Below are positions 8,943-16,789 of a stretch of DNA of 64,000 nucleotides, piece by piece. The notes below the pieces were generated by a model. The model made no database searches. It saw only the letters and a program-made list of their open reading frames with translations, and was not told the DNA's origin. Numbering within the stretch: the first letter of the stretch is position 1; each line of letters opens with the position of its first letter. The position numbers and the translations under genes were made by a program. Origin of the DNA: Sinorhizobium sp. A49 (lineage in GTDB: Bacteria > Pseudomonadota > Alphaproteobacteria > Rhizobiales > Rhizobiaceae); NCBI RefSeq assembly GCF_002002725.1, contig NZ_MUNW01000036.1, positions 174,993-238,992 of the forward strand, in the 5' to 3' direction.

Positions 8943-9269
8943 CAGTCTTGCGCGTCGCGTGAGCCCGGTCTCGCGCGACGCGCCCGTCTTCTGCGGCATG
9001 GGTAAGGCGGCAGCTGTCTGTGACGTTGGGCGCCGTGCGTCCAGAAGAACGCACCAGGGTTGCTCCAAGCACTCTCATTCCAGAAAATCTTATCCGCCTT
9101 TAGTGGTTCCACTTGAACGCGGGATGTTCTGCAGCGTTTCGGGTTTAGAGGAGTCGCAGAAACGCTCTGGTACCTTATTCTTACGCTTTTCCTGACGGAA
9201 AACCGCTTCGCACTTTTCCGGGGAATGTTCTAGCGTGGCATGGCGGTGGGTATCGCACCACGCGCCGAC
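8943..9269. other. Intergenic region: ettA hairpin and mosaic repeat
   Basis: No gene is supported here. A hairpin follows ettA, with stem GCGCGTCGCG pairing with CGCGACGCGC (about 8947-8983); it lacks a T-run. From 9131 to 9232 lies a two-part mosaic repeat described as a separate feature. The remaining bases show no coding character. ettA and prs converge here. Confidence 0.5.
9131..9232. repeat. RIME-like mosaic repeat
   Basis: The first part is a hairpin, AGCGTTTC ... GAAACGCT (9133-9166). The second part, 9181-9232, contains TTTTCCTGACGGAAAACCGC and then TTCGCACTTTTCC. Its reverse complement matches the element after ligA at 60701-60749 over most of its length (GGAAAAGTGCGAAGCG then TTTCCGTCA). 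A shorter related piece occurs at 14511-14535. This fits the mobile, non-coding palindromic repeats of Rhizobiaceae. Confidence 0.65.
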
Positions 9270-10202
9270 TTAGTTGAAAAGGCTTGAAACGCTTTGCTCT
9301 CTCGCCGTCCGGGCGAGGGCCTCGCCTATCAATGGCGCGATGGTGATGCGTCTGATGTTGGGGGTGTGACGCTGAGCTTCGGTTTCGCGAATGGAATCGG
9401 TCACTACCAGCTCCTTGAGGCTGCTGGTACCAATACGTTCGCAGGCACCCTCGGAAAGAACGCCATGGGTTACATAGGCCGAAACCTCCTTGGCACCCGA
9501 TTTCAACAACGCTTCCGCCGCGTTGATCAACGTCCCGCCACTATCGACGATGTCGTCGATCAGAAGACAGCTCTTCCCGGCCACATCTCCAATGATGTTC
9601 ATGACTTCCGACACGCCTACGCCGGGGCGCCGTTTGTCGATGATCGCGAGATCGGTGCCAATGCGCTTGGCGATGGCGCGAGCGCGCGCCACGCCGCCTA
9701 CGTCGGGCGAAACGATGATTGAATCCCTGGTGTCGTAGTGCTCCTGAATGTCGCGGCACGTCACGGGCGCTGAATAGAGATTGTCAGTCGGAATATCGAA
9801 AAAGCCCTCTATCTGATCCGTATGCAGGTCGACCGTTATGACGCGGTGGACACCTGCGCCCGCGATCATGTTGGCGACCAACTTCGCCGAGATCGGCGTG
9901 CGGCCAACGGCGCGGCGATCCTGACGGGCATAGCCGAAGTAAGGGATGACGGCGGTGACACGGCGAACCGACGAGCGTCGCAGCGTATCGGCCAGGATGA
10001 GCAATTCCATGAGATGGCCGTCGGCCGGGGCGCTTGTCGACTGGAGAATATAGACATCCTCACCGCGCACATTCTCATGAAGCTGAACGTGGATTTCCTG
10101 GTCGGCGAAGCGCTTGACCGTGCAGTCTATCAGGGGAAGATCTAAGTGGTGGGCAACGGCTTCGGCAAGGGCGCGGTTGGAGTTACCGGTCACCAGCTTC
10201 AT
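9270..10202 (-). CDS. prs: Ribose-phosphate pyrophosphokinase
   Basis: A 310-residue, class I PRPP synthetase. It transfers pyrophosphate from ATP to ribose 5-phosphate, giving the precursor for purines, pyrimidines, histidine and NAD. The Mg/ATP region [13 protein letters not shown] is near residue 123, the catalytic flexible loop KRRPGVG is at 190-196 and the PRPP-binding loop DDIVDSGGT at 216-224. Length is the normal bacterial size. It begins [17 protein letters not shown] with no plausible longer start. It is monocistronic here, convergent with ettA and divergent from the ArsR-metF unit. Confidence 0.95.
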   Translation of the reverse strand: MKLVTGNSNRALAEAVAHHLDLPLIDCTVKRFADQEIHVQLHENVRGEDVYILQSTSAPADGHLMELLILADTLRRSSVRRVTAVIPYFGYARQDRRAVGRTPISAKLVANMIAGAGVHRVITVDLHTDQIEGFFDIPTDNLYSAPVTCRDIQEHYDTRDSIIVSPDVGGVARARAIAKRIGTDLAIIDKRRPGVGVSEVMNIIGDVAGKSCLLIDDIVDSGGTLINAAEALLKSGAKEVSAYVTHGVLSEGACERIGTSSLKELVVTDSIRETEAQRHTPNIRRITIAPLIGEALARTAREQSVSSLFN

Positions 10203-10712
10203 GAGCGCGATCCTGTTTCAAGGAGCCTTCGGGAGCAGAAGTTTGCGTCTTCGGCACCCTTAGAGTGTTGCGTGTGGAATCACAATCAATCGCCTTGCAT
10301 TTCTTGCGAGATGATCGGTTTGGTTTAACTACAGCCTGGGCCCGATTGCCGCTTGCGGACGGCGACCCTGTTTACGCCGTCGTGTCCAGATCAACCGGAT
10401 GCAATCCGCCAGCGGAAAACTCGAAGAGCGGTTGACCTCGAAACGCCGATTGGAGCGGTGCCGCGCGCCCGGCTGGCGCGCGCACTCGCGCTGCAACGCG
10501 TTGACGTGACGGCTGTTTCCCTTCAATCGCATTCGCTGCAAGGTCACGGCTGCCTCTGGGCGCCGTGCGAAGGCAAGCTTCGTCCGCGTGCCTGAAGGAA
10601 CGGTGGAAAGTCCTGTTCCTTGAGCGGCATAGTTTGCTCTGTCAGCGCAAATCCGCTTGCGCTACATCCTTAAATCACATAAACATATCTTTATGTGTTG
10701 ATGGGGATTGGT
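10203..10712. other. Divergent promoter region between prs and the arsR-metF unit
   Basis: About 510 bases without a supported gene. It must carry the promoter and leader of prs (minus) and of the ArsR-metF unit (plus). A GC-rich hairpin, GCGCGCC ... GGCGCGC, lies around 10463-10485. The strongest signal is the 20-bp palindrome at 10677-10696 (separate entry). Short frames in both directions lack ribosome sites and coding character. I saw no SAM-II or SAH riboswitch core in front of the metF unit. Confidence 0.5.
10677..10696. promoter_or_regulatory. Candidate ArsR-family operator, 20-bp palindrome
   Basis: ACATAAACATATCTTTATGT is a 20-bp dyad with 9 of 10 base pairs matching (outer arms ACATAAA and TTTATGT). 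It lies 17-36 bases before the preferred start codon of the ArsR-methyltransferase gene, in an AT-rich island. Position, symmetry and length fit an autoregulatory site for a dimeric winged-helix repressor. ArsR-family regulators that sense S-adenosyl compounds (SahR/SamR type) are known to control methionine-cycle genes such as metF in proteobacteria; assignment to them is an inference. Confidence 0.6.
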
Positions 10713-11732
10713 ATGGTGGATCAGAGAGAGCTTGGTCTCGACGCGCTGGTGGATGTGTTGAAGGCTGCAGGTGAGCCCACCCGCATGCGCCTGCTCGCCC
10801 TGCTTGGTGCGGGAGATCTCACCGTCACCGATCTTACCGAAATTCTTGGACAATCGCAGCCCCGCATTTCGAGGCACCTGAAGTTGCTGGCGGAGGTCGA
10901 GCTCGTCGACCGTTACCAGGAAGGTGCATGGGCTTATTTCCGCCTTCGTCAGGAGGGCTCCCGCGTGTCGTTGGTGCGAGCGATGCTTGCCTCGGCGACA
11001 TCGGACGACGCGGTTCTTTCTCGCGATGCCTCGAGGCTCGTCACCCTGAAGAAGGCGCGCGCCGAAAAGGCGCAGGCCTATTTCAGCCGCAACGCCGCCG
11101 GCTGGGATGAACTGCGGCGGCTGCATGTCAGCGAGCGGGACGTGGAGACGGCGCTGCGCGACATGGTTGGCGACGGGCCGGTCGAAAGCCTTTTGGATCT
11201 GGGCACCGGCACGGGCCGCATCCTGCAACTGTTCGAAGGCCTCTACCGCCGCGGCATCGGCATCGATGCCAGCCGCGACATGCTGGCCGTTGCCCGCTCC
11301 AATCTCGACCGTGCCGGCATCACCAAGGCGTCGATCCGCCATGGCGATATCTTCAACCTGCCGCTCGACGGCCAGGTGTTCGATCTCGTCACCATTCATC
11401 AGGTGCTGCATTTCCTCGATCAGCCGGAAGCGGCGATCGCCGAGGCAGCCCGCATGCTGACGCCCGGCGGACGGCTGGTGATCATCGATTTTGCCCCGCA
11501 CGGGCTGGAGCACTTGCGCGACGAACATGCTCATGCGCGGCTCGGCTTCTCGCATCAGGCAATGACCGATTGGCTGGCGAAGGCCGGGCTCCAACTGGAA
11601 AAGACGACCGATCTGTCGCCTGAAGGCACGGACGGAGGAAAACTGACGGTGACAATCTGGCTGGCGCGCGATCAGCGCGCCGTCGAGGAGAGCGAAGCGC
11701 CACATCAGCGCATGCAAGCAGGGGGACTTTGA
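10713..11732 (+). CDS. ArsR-family regulator fused to SAM-dependent methyltransferase
   Basis: A 339-residue two-domain protein. Residues about 5-95 are an ArsR winged helix (LKAAGEPTRMRLLALLGAGDLTVTDLTEILGQSQPRISRHLKLL). Residues about 140-300 are a class I methyltransferase fold with motif I LLDLGTGTGRILQLF, IDASRDMLAVAR, and VLHFLDQPEAAIAEAARML. No metal-binding Cys pair typical of ArsR/SmtB sensors is visible, so the ligand is probably SAM or SAH, read by the methyltransferase-like domain. It ends 2 bases before metF, so it likely regulates methionine/folate one-carbon flow. An in-frame GTG at 10695 overlaps the palindrome; the ATG at 10713 with GGGG upstream is the better start. Confidence 0.8.
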   Translation: MVDQRELGLDALVDVLKAAGEPTRMRLLALLGAGDLTVTDLTEILGQSQPRISRHLKLLAEVELVDRYQEGAWAYFRLRQEGSRVSLVRAMLASATSDDAVLSRDASRLVTLKKARAEKAQAYFSRNAAGWDELRRLHVSERDVETALRDMVGDGPVESLLDLGTGTGRILQLFEGLYRRGIGIDASRDMLAVARSNLDRAGITKASIRHGDIFNLPLDGQVFDLVTIHQVLHFLDQPEAAIAEAARMLTPGGRLVIIDFAPHGLEHLRDEHAHARLGFSHQAMTDWLAKAGLQLEKTTDLSPEGTDGGKLTVTIWLARDQRAVEESEAPHQRMQAGGL

Positions 11733-11734
11733 GA

Positions 11735-12676
11735 ATGACGGCACAGACGCTTTATCCTGCCGAGCGCGGCAATCTGCGGCTTTCCTTCGAATACTTCCCC
11801 CCAAAAACCGACGAGATGGAAGCGCAGCTCTTCCAGACGGCCGAAGAGCTCTCCGTCTTTTGTCCCGCCTTCGTGACTGTCACTTATGGTGCGGGCGGTT
11901 CGACCAAGACGCGGTCGCTGACGACAGTCAAGCGGATGATCGAGGAGAAGGGCTTTGCCAACACGGCAGCGCACCTCACCTGCGTCGGCGCGCCCAGGTC
12001 GGAGGTGGACACGGTTATCGATGAGTTTCTTGCCTTCGGCGTACGCCACTTCGTGGCGCTGCGCGGCGATCCGCAGGGCGGCATCGGCAGCACCTACGCG
12101 CCCTTTCCCGGTGGTTATGAGAGCAGTTCCGATCTCGTGCGGGCGCTTCGCGATCGCGGCGATGTCGAGATCTCGGTATCGTCCTATCCGGAAAAGCACC
12201 CGGAAAGCCCTGACGTGGATGCCGACATCGACATGCTGAAGCGCAAGGTGGATGCCGGTGCGACGCGCGCGCTCACCCAGTTCTTCTTCGACAACGACGA
12301 TTTCGAGCGTTATCTGGAGCGCGTGCGCCGGGCAGGCATCGACATCCCGATCGTGCCGGGCATCCTGCCGATCAACAACCTCAGCCAGGTGCAGAAGTTC
12401 GCCGGCCTTTGCGGCGCGAGCGTGCCGGAGGTGATCGTCACCCGTCTTGCGCATCTGGAGGACCAACCGACCGAGCGCTTCAAGGAGGCGACGCATATCG
12501 CTGCCGAGCAGATCGTCGATCTCGCCCGCCGCGGTGTCAGGGACTTTCATCTCTATACGATGAACCGTTCGCCGCTGATCACCGCCGTCTGCGACCTCGT
12601 CGGGTTCGAGCGCGCCGACGAGATGGCGCAAGACGAGCAAGTCGCGCTGAAGGCGGTTGCCGGCGCGGCGGCGTAA
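11735..12676 (+). CDS. metF: 5,10-methylenetetrahydrofolate reductase
   Basis: A 313-residue FAD enzyme. It reduces 5,10-methylene-THF to 5-methyl-THF, the methyl donor for methionine synthase. The TIM-barrel N-terminus LSFEYFPPKTDEMEAQ holds the catalytic Glu. Other family markers are FVTVTYGAGGSTKTRS, VALRGDPQGG, SYPEKHPESPD, LTQFFFDNDDFERY, VPGILPI and the C-terminal FHLYTMNRSPL. Length fits bacterial MetF, which lacks the eukaryotic regulatory domain. The ATG at 11735 has GGGGGAC upstream and lies 2 bases after the ArsR-methyltransferase stop, so the two genes are co-transcribed. A strong terminator follows. Confidence 0.95.
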   Translation: MTAQTLYPAERGNLRLSFEYFPPKTDEMEAQLFQTAEELSVFCPAFVTVTYGAGGSTKTRSLTTVKRMIEEKGFANTAAHLTCVGAPRSEVDTVIDEFLAFGVRHFVALRGDPQGGIGSTYAPFPGGYESSSDLVRALRDRGDVEISVSSYPEKHPESPDVDADIDMLKRKVDAGATRALTQFFFDNDDFERYLERVRRAGIDIPIVPGILPINNLSQVQKFAGLCGASVPEVIVTRLAHLEDQPTERFKEATHIAAEQIVDLARRGVRDFHLYTMNRSPLITAVCDLVGFERADEMAQDEQVALKAVAGAAA

Positions 12677-12762
12677 AGCCCCGCGATTTCGCCAGCAAAC
12701 ATCACAAGGGTCGATTTCCTCAGGCCTGCGCGGGTGTTCCGGGGAAACCGTTCCGAAAAAGC

Positions 12763-12802
12763 GAAAGCGCATGAAGGTGTCCTTCATGCGCTTTCTTTTT
12801 TC
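12763..12802 (+). terminator. Intrinsic terminator of the arsR-metF unit
   Basis: A perfect 15-bp stem GAAAGCGCATGAAGG / CCTTCATGCGCTTTC (12763-12777 and 12781-12795) with a 3-base loop, followed by a T-rich run, 87 bases after the metF stop. Confidence 0.9.
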
Positions 12803-12915
12803 CTGCAGCGTCGAGGCAGATTGCTGTGTTGGCCTACCTCAAAAATCTCTGCTGCAAATTGGATTCCCGGAAAATTAAAGTCCCTATTTCGGTCTGGACT
12901 CTCAGTGGCCTGACT

Positions 12916-12993
12916 TCAGATGAAGAGCATTGTCGCCACGAATACGAACGCTGCACTAATCATGAGGACATTCAACGAATGTGTAAGTCCCAT
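12916..12993 (-). CDS. Putative 25-residue single-pass membrane protein
   Basis: From an ATG at 12993 the minus strand reads MGLTHSLNVLMISAAFVFVA then TMLFI and a TGA. The ribosome site AAGGAGGG lies 6 bases before the ATG, the best Shine-Dalgarno in this part of the window. From about residue 8 onward the peptide is one unbroken hydrophobic helix, long enough to span the membrane; no other hydrophobic frame competes. It sits alone in the metF to DMT-transporter gap, pointing away from the transporter gene. Such tiny membrane proteins are often missed in annotation and may tune a larger membrane complex; the role here is unknown. An alternative is that it is a leader or a chance frame. Confidence 0.55.
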   Translation of the reverse strand: MGLTHSLNVLMISAAFVFVATMLFI

Positions 12994-13250
12994 CGAAGAC
13001 CCTCCTTGCGCTGACGGTTAAAACATAGGGCGAATTATCGGCGCTTAAAAGGGAAACTTGTGCTGCACTGCAAAAATGCGTGATCACATTTGCCTTATCA
13101 ACAGGGCTAGTAGATTGAAATTAATACGCATTTTAACGTGCCACATTTTTTTCACAATCACTGCCGGAAGGTTAATGTAAACAGATGTAACCGAGCGTGA
13201 GTGCTTCGGAAGTGCACGTTTTCCGCCATGTCCGGCCAGTTCGATTCCTC
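12994..13250. other. AT-rich intergenic region
   Basis: No gene supported. It holds the upstream region of the 25-residue ORF and the 3' side of the DMT-transporter gene. TTAA-rich sequence at 13115-13140 resembles a CtrA half-site pair but with the wrong spacing. No clear terminator was seen. Confidence 0.4.
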
Positions 13251-14189
13251 CTATGCGGCGCGTTTCATCCTGAGGATCCGGCCGTCGAGTACGGCAAGGC
13301 CGGCTGCGATCAGCGCCATGCCGCCCACATCCGCCGGCTGCAATGTCTCGCCCAGGAAGAGGTAGCCGAGCAGGATTGCGCTCGGCGGGACCAGAAGCGT
13401 GACCAGTGACGTGTTGGTGGCGCCGACTTCGCCCATGATGCGGAAGAACAGGATGTAGCCATAGGCGGTCGATACGAGCGCCAGGCCAAGAATGGCCAGC
13501 GTTGCCTCGATCGGTGGCATCGGCAGGGCCCAGGGCGTGTCGATGAGGGCTGCGACCGGCAGCATCATCAGGGACGAGGCGGTCAATTGGCCGGCCGCGG
13601 TGACAGGTGGAGCCAGGCCGCGGAAGCGTTTGCCGTAGGTCGCCGCCAGACCATAGCTGACGGCGGCCAGCACCGGCAGCATGAGCGCCCAGAGCGGCAC
13701 GCTGCTGGCATTGCCGAACAGGCCGGCAATCGCGCTCGGTCCGATCAGCACCACCGTGCCGGCAAGGCCGAGCAGGCAGCCGCCGATCTTGCCGGCGCTG
13801 AGCTTCTCGTCGTCGGTTGCCATGTTGGCGATGATCACGGTCCAGACCGGCGTGGTTGCGTTCAGGATCGCCGCAAGCCCGGCGCCTACCTGGGTTTGTC
13901 CGAGGAAGATGAAGGCGTGCGGAATGGCGTTGTTGATCAGGCCCATCAGCAGGAATTCGCGCCAGCGGCTTGTTAGCGCCTGATAAATGCCGAAACGGCC
14001 GCGGATGTAGATGTGCAGCGCCAGGGCGGCCAGGCCGAGCCGCAGGAACACGAGCGTGAAAGGCGGCACATGCGCGACGGCGACGCGGGCAAAGAAGAAG
14101 GATCCGCCCCAGATGAGCCCGAGCAGGGCAAGAAGCGCCCAGGTCCGCATGGTCATCTGCTGGCTGGCGGACTGTGCCGGTGCATTCAT
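13251..14189 (-). CDS. EamA/DMT-superfamily transporter
   Basis: A 312-residue protein with about ten hydrophobic segments in two EamA repeats, starting WALLALLGLIWGGSFFFARVAV (helix 1, with the family's WGG/F signature). The second repeat covers PLWALMLPVLAAVSYGLAATY to the C-terminus. LVPPSAILLGYLFLGETL is the conserved helix 9-10 region. It is a putative exporter of small metabolites, substrate unknown. An ATG at 14279 is in frame, but the 30 extra residues are polar and not family-like, so 14189 (MNAPAQSAS) is chosen. It is monocistronic and only distantly similar to the DMT gene at 4248. Confidence 0.8.
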   Translation of the reverse strand: MNAPAQSASQQMTMRTWALLALLGLIWGGSFFFARVAVAHVPPFTLVFLRLGLAALALHIYIRGRFGIYQALTSRWREFLLMGLINNAIPHAFIFLGQTQVGAGLAAILNATTPVWTVIIANMATDDEKLSAGKIGGCLLGLAGTVVLIGPSAIAGLFGNASSVPLWALMLPVLAAVSYGLAATYGKRFRGLAPPVTAAGQLTASSLMMLPVAALIDTPWALPMPPIEATLAILGLALVSTAYGYILFFRIMGEVGATNTSLVTLLVPPSAILLGYLFLGETLQPADVGGMALIAAGLAVLDGRILRMKRAA

Positions 14190-14534
14190 GGTGCTGCTCG
14201 CGCTTTCTGCGCGGCCGCTGCCGATGAAATCGAGCCGTCGGCATGCGCAATGGAATTGTGCCGCTTGCCCAGCCGCCACGTCCCCCGGGGACTCGGAAGG
14301 TTGCGTGAAGAGGTGCGATACAGATCTAGCGCGGTGCAGCGACGGGCACCACCCGGTTCTTGCAAGCTCCTAGGCGCCGGACAGCGCCCGATCGATATCG
14401 ATGTGTGCAATTAGCCAATGACGGGGGATCTACCCCGGCCGTACCGACGGGTACGGCCATGCAAAAAAATAGCCCGGCCAAATCCTGGCCGGGCCGATGC
14501 TTTCAGTGTTTCCGGTTTCCTGACAGAAAACCGC
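14190..14534. other. Intergenic region between DMT transporter and MltB genes
   Basis: No gene is supported. It holds the promoter side of the DMT gene, a hairpin GGCCGTACC-GACG-GGTACGGCC at 14437-14458, the MltB terminator (own entry) and, at 14511-14535, a short piece related to the mosaic repeat of 9181-9232 that abuts the MltB stop codon. Confidence 0.5.
14462..14494 (-). terminator. Intrinsic terminator of the MltB-type gene
   Basis: On the minus strand, stem GCCCGGCCA / TGGCCGGGC (9 bp, 5-base loop) is followed by two bases and seven T's, about 40 bases after the transglycosylase stop codon. Confidence 0.85.
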
Positions 14535-15731
14535 TTACAGCGAGTTCAGCAATTCGAGCGTCGCCCAGCCGTCGGCGGGACGGCCGAGACGCAGCTGTTC
14601 CTTCTGAAGCGCTGCGCGGGTGCCCGAGCCGAGGATACCGTCGACCTTGCCCACGTCGTGTCCGAGCGTCTGAAGCTTGGTCTGCAGCGCCTTCATGCCG
14701 GTGTCGTCGAGGCCCAGTTCGGGATTGCCGCCCTCATAGGTCGGTGCGCCGCCGAGCCGGGTTGCGAAATAGGCGGCCGAGGTCGTGTAGATGAACGACT
14801 GGTTCCACTCGAGATAGACGTTGAAATTGGGGTAGGTCAGGAACGCGACGCCCTTGCGGCCCTGCGGCAGGACGAGCGAGGCTTCCAGATTGCCGAAGGC
14901 GGTGTCGCCATTGCGCGGCTTGACGCCGAGCGCGAACCAGTCGCTCGCCTTCATGCCCGGCTGCAGGCCGGTTTTTTCCCAGGGCAGCTGTTCGGGAACG
15001 CTGACTTCCTGGATCGCCGGCTGGCCGGCCTTGAAGCCGAGGCTCTGGATGAACTTGGCGGCTGTCAGGATCGCGTCCGGCGAGCTTCTCTTCAGGTTGA
15101 CGTGGCCGTCGCCATCGCCATCGACGCCATAGGCGATGATGTCTTCGGGCAACATCTGCACCTGGCCGATCTCACCGGCCCAGGCGCCGGTGGTCGTTGC
15201 CGGGTCGAGGTCGCCGTGCTGGACCATCTCGATGGCGGCGATCAGCTGCGGACGGAACATTTCCGGCCGGCGGCAGTCATGGGCAAGCGTGACCAGCGCG
15301 TCGCGGGTGTTGAAGTCGCCCTGAACGGCACCGAAGTCGGTTTCCATGGCCCAAAAGGCGGTGATGACAGGGGCGGGAACGCCGTATTCCTTCTCGGCGC
15401 GGGCGAAGACGGCGGCGTATTCCTTCATCTTCTGCGCGCCGATATCAAGCCGCGACTTGCTGACGGTGCGCTTGGAAAACTCGGTGAAGGTCTGCTTGAA
15501 CACGCCCTGGGCGCGGTCGCGGCTCAGCACCTTCTCATTGATGGCGGCACCGGCGAGCGCACGGTCGACCAGATCGGCCGGCACGCCCTTGGCGACTGCT
15601 TCGGCCTTGACGCCCTGCAGGAACGCGCCGAGATCGCCGCCGCAGGCCGGTGCCTGCTGCGCGAAAACGGGGGAGGCTGTCAGCGCGAGAAGCGCGACGG
15701 ATGCAAGCGCATGCCGGGTTTTGAGGATCAT
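14535..15731 (-). CDS. Lytic murein transglycosylase, MltB type, with peptidoglycan-binding domain
   Basis: A 398-residue periplasmic protein with a signal peptide ending ASPVFAQQ (about residue 26). The central SLT_2/MltB domain shows VITAFWAMETDFGAVQGDFN, with the catalytic Glu, followed by GEIGQVQMLPEDIIAYGVDGDGDG and an EF-hand-like DGDGDG. The C-terminal 60 residues form a PG_binding_1 domain (TKLQTLGHDVGKVDGILGSGTRAALQKEQ). It cleaves the MurNAc-GlcNAc bond to 1,6-anhydroMurNAc ends and helps wall turnover. There is no lipobox, so it is a soluble periplasmic form. It is monocistronic with a clear terminator. Confidence 0.88.
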   Translation of the reverse strand: MILKTRHALASVALLALTASPVFAQQAPACGGDLGAFLQGVKAEAVAKGVPADLVDRALAGAAINEKVLSRDRAQGVFKQTFTEFSKRTVSKSRLDIGAQKMKEYAAVFARAEKEYGVPAPVITAFWAMETDFGAVQGDFNTRDALVTLAHDCRRPEMFRPQLIAAIEMVQHGDLDPATTTGAWAGEIGQVQMLPEDIIAYGVDGDGDGHVNLKRSSPDAILTAAKFIQSLGFKAGQPAIQEVSVPEQLPWEKTGLQPGMKASDWFALGVKPRNGDTAFGNLEASLVLPQGRKGVAFLTYPNFNVYLEWNQSFIYTTSAAYFATRLGGAPTYEGGNPELGLDDTGMKALQTKLQTLGHDVGKVDGILGSGTRAALQKEQLRLGRPADGWATLELLNSL

Positions 15732-15884
15732 GATAATTCCTTTCTGTCGCCGCAGGGCGCGATGCGCCGCCGCTGGCGGTCAATGTACCAAAGATGCAAT
15801 CTGCCGATGCTCTCTCAGAGCATTATGACGGAAAGAAGAAAATGGGTCGGTTTGCCGCGCTTCTGCACAGAACCGTGGCCGTCG

Positions 15885-16670
15885 TCATTTCGGCTTGGAG
15901 ACGGCGGCAACCCAATTCTTCCAGTTCTTCGGCGAGCCGGCAAAGACATTGATGTCGGTGGCGCCGTCGATGCCCGGTATCACGCCGGTGCTGGTATATT
16001 GCCAGAAGGCCCAGCGGCGCTCGACATAGACTTCACCCGGATGCTTGGCGACGGAGCGGACCCAGAAATGGTGTTCCTTGAACTGGTCGACGAGATTGTC
16101 GCGGTGGAAGTCGACCGAGGTGTAGATGATCGGCCGCTTGCCGTAATGAGCTTCGAGCCTATCCATGAAGCGCTTCATCTCGACGCGGACTTCGTCCGGC
16201 GAGGGGCGGGTGCGGCAGGTCTTGGATTCGCCGTTCCACTCGACGTCGAGAACCGGCGGCAGATAGACGGCGCTCTTCGGCACGTTGGCGATGAACCAGT
16301 CGGCCTGGGCATCCGCCGTCGAGCAGAAGTAATAGAAGTGATAGGGCGCATAGGGAATGCCGGCGGCACGGGCGCGCTGCCAATATTCGTTGAAGCGCGT
16401 ATCGACCCGGTCCTTGCCTTCGGTCGCCTTGATGAAGGCAAAGGAGACGCCGGAATTCTTCACCTTCATCCAGTCGATGTCGCCGTTCCACTTGGAGACG
16501 TCGATGCCGTGGATATTGTGGTGGTGGGGCGTGCGGTCGCCGAAATTCTGCGGATCGGTATCGCTGAAGCGCGGCGGGATCGACGCGGTCTGCAGCAGAT
16601 CGTAATCGGTCGACGAACAGGCCGAAAGGAGGGTGGCAATGGGCAGCAGTGCCAGAAGAAGCCGGCGCAT
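15885..16670 (-). CDS. Glycoside hydrolase family 25 (lysozyme-like) lipoprotein
   Basis: A 261-residue protein. The start MRRLLLALLPIATLLSAC carries a lipobox (LLSAC, Cys18), so it is a predicted lipoprotein. The GH25 barrel begins IHGIDVSKWNGDIDW (the conserved first Asp), then FAFIKATEGKDRVD, PYAPYHFYYF, the catalytic pair in PPVLDVEWNG, RPIIYTSVDF and WAFWQYTSTG. GH25 enzymes cleave MurNAc-beta-1,4-GlcNAc bonds. An in-frame start at 16766 adds 32 basic residues before the signal and is rejected. It lies between other wall hydrolases and the btaAB pair. Confidence 0.85.
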   Translation of the reverse strand: MRRLLLALLPIATLLSACSSTDYDLLQTASIPPRFSDTDPQNFGDRTPHHHNIHGIDVSKWNGDIDWMKVKNSGVSFAFIKATEGKDRVDTRFNEYWQRARAAGIPYAPYHFYYFCSTADAQADWFIANVPKSAVYLPPVLDVEWNGESKTCRTRPSPDEVRVEMKRFMDRLEAHYGKRPIIYTSVDFHRDNLVDQFKEHHFWVRSVAKHPGEVYVERRWAFWQYTSTGVIPGIDGATDINVFAGSPKNWKNWVAAVSKPK

Positions 16671-16789
16671 GGAGGTCCTGTTTCGAAAAAATCGACGATC
16701 CTGCCTCACACGGTGGCTTCCATAATGGTGATGTCCCCAACGAGGCGTGAACCTCATTTTCACCATATCATCGTAAAAATTGAGTTAGC

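Noticed and set aside
7131..9068. 645-codon minus-strand frame
   Set aside because: Antisense shadow of ettA caused by high GC at third positions.
10550..10700. SAM riboswitch before the metF unit
   Set aside because: No SAM-II pseudoknot core or SAH motif was seen; the palindrome fits protein binding better.
12826..13014. 62-codon plus-strand frame after metF
   Set aside because: No ribosome site; polar, Cys/His-rich sequence opposite the better-supported 25-residue membrane ORF.
13115..13140. CtrA box TTAA...TTAAC
   Set aside because: Spacing is 8 rather than 7 and it is not placed before a gene start.
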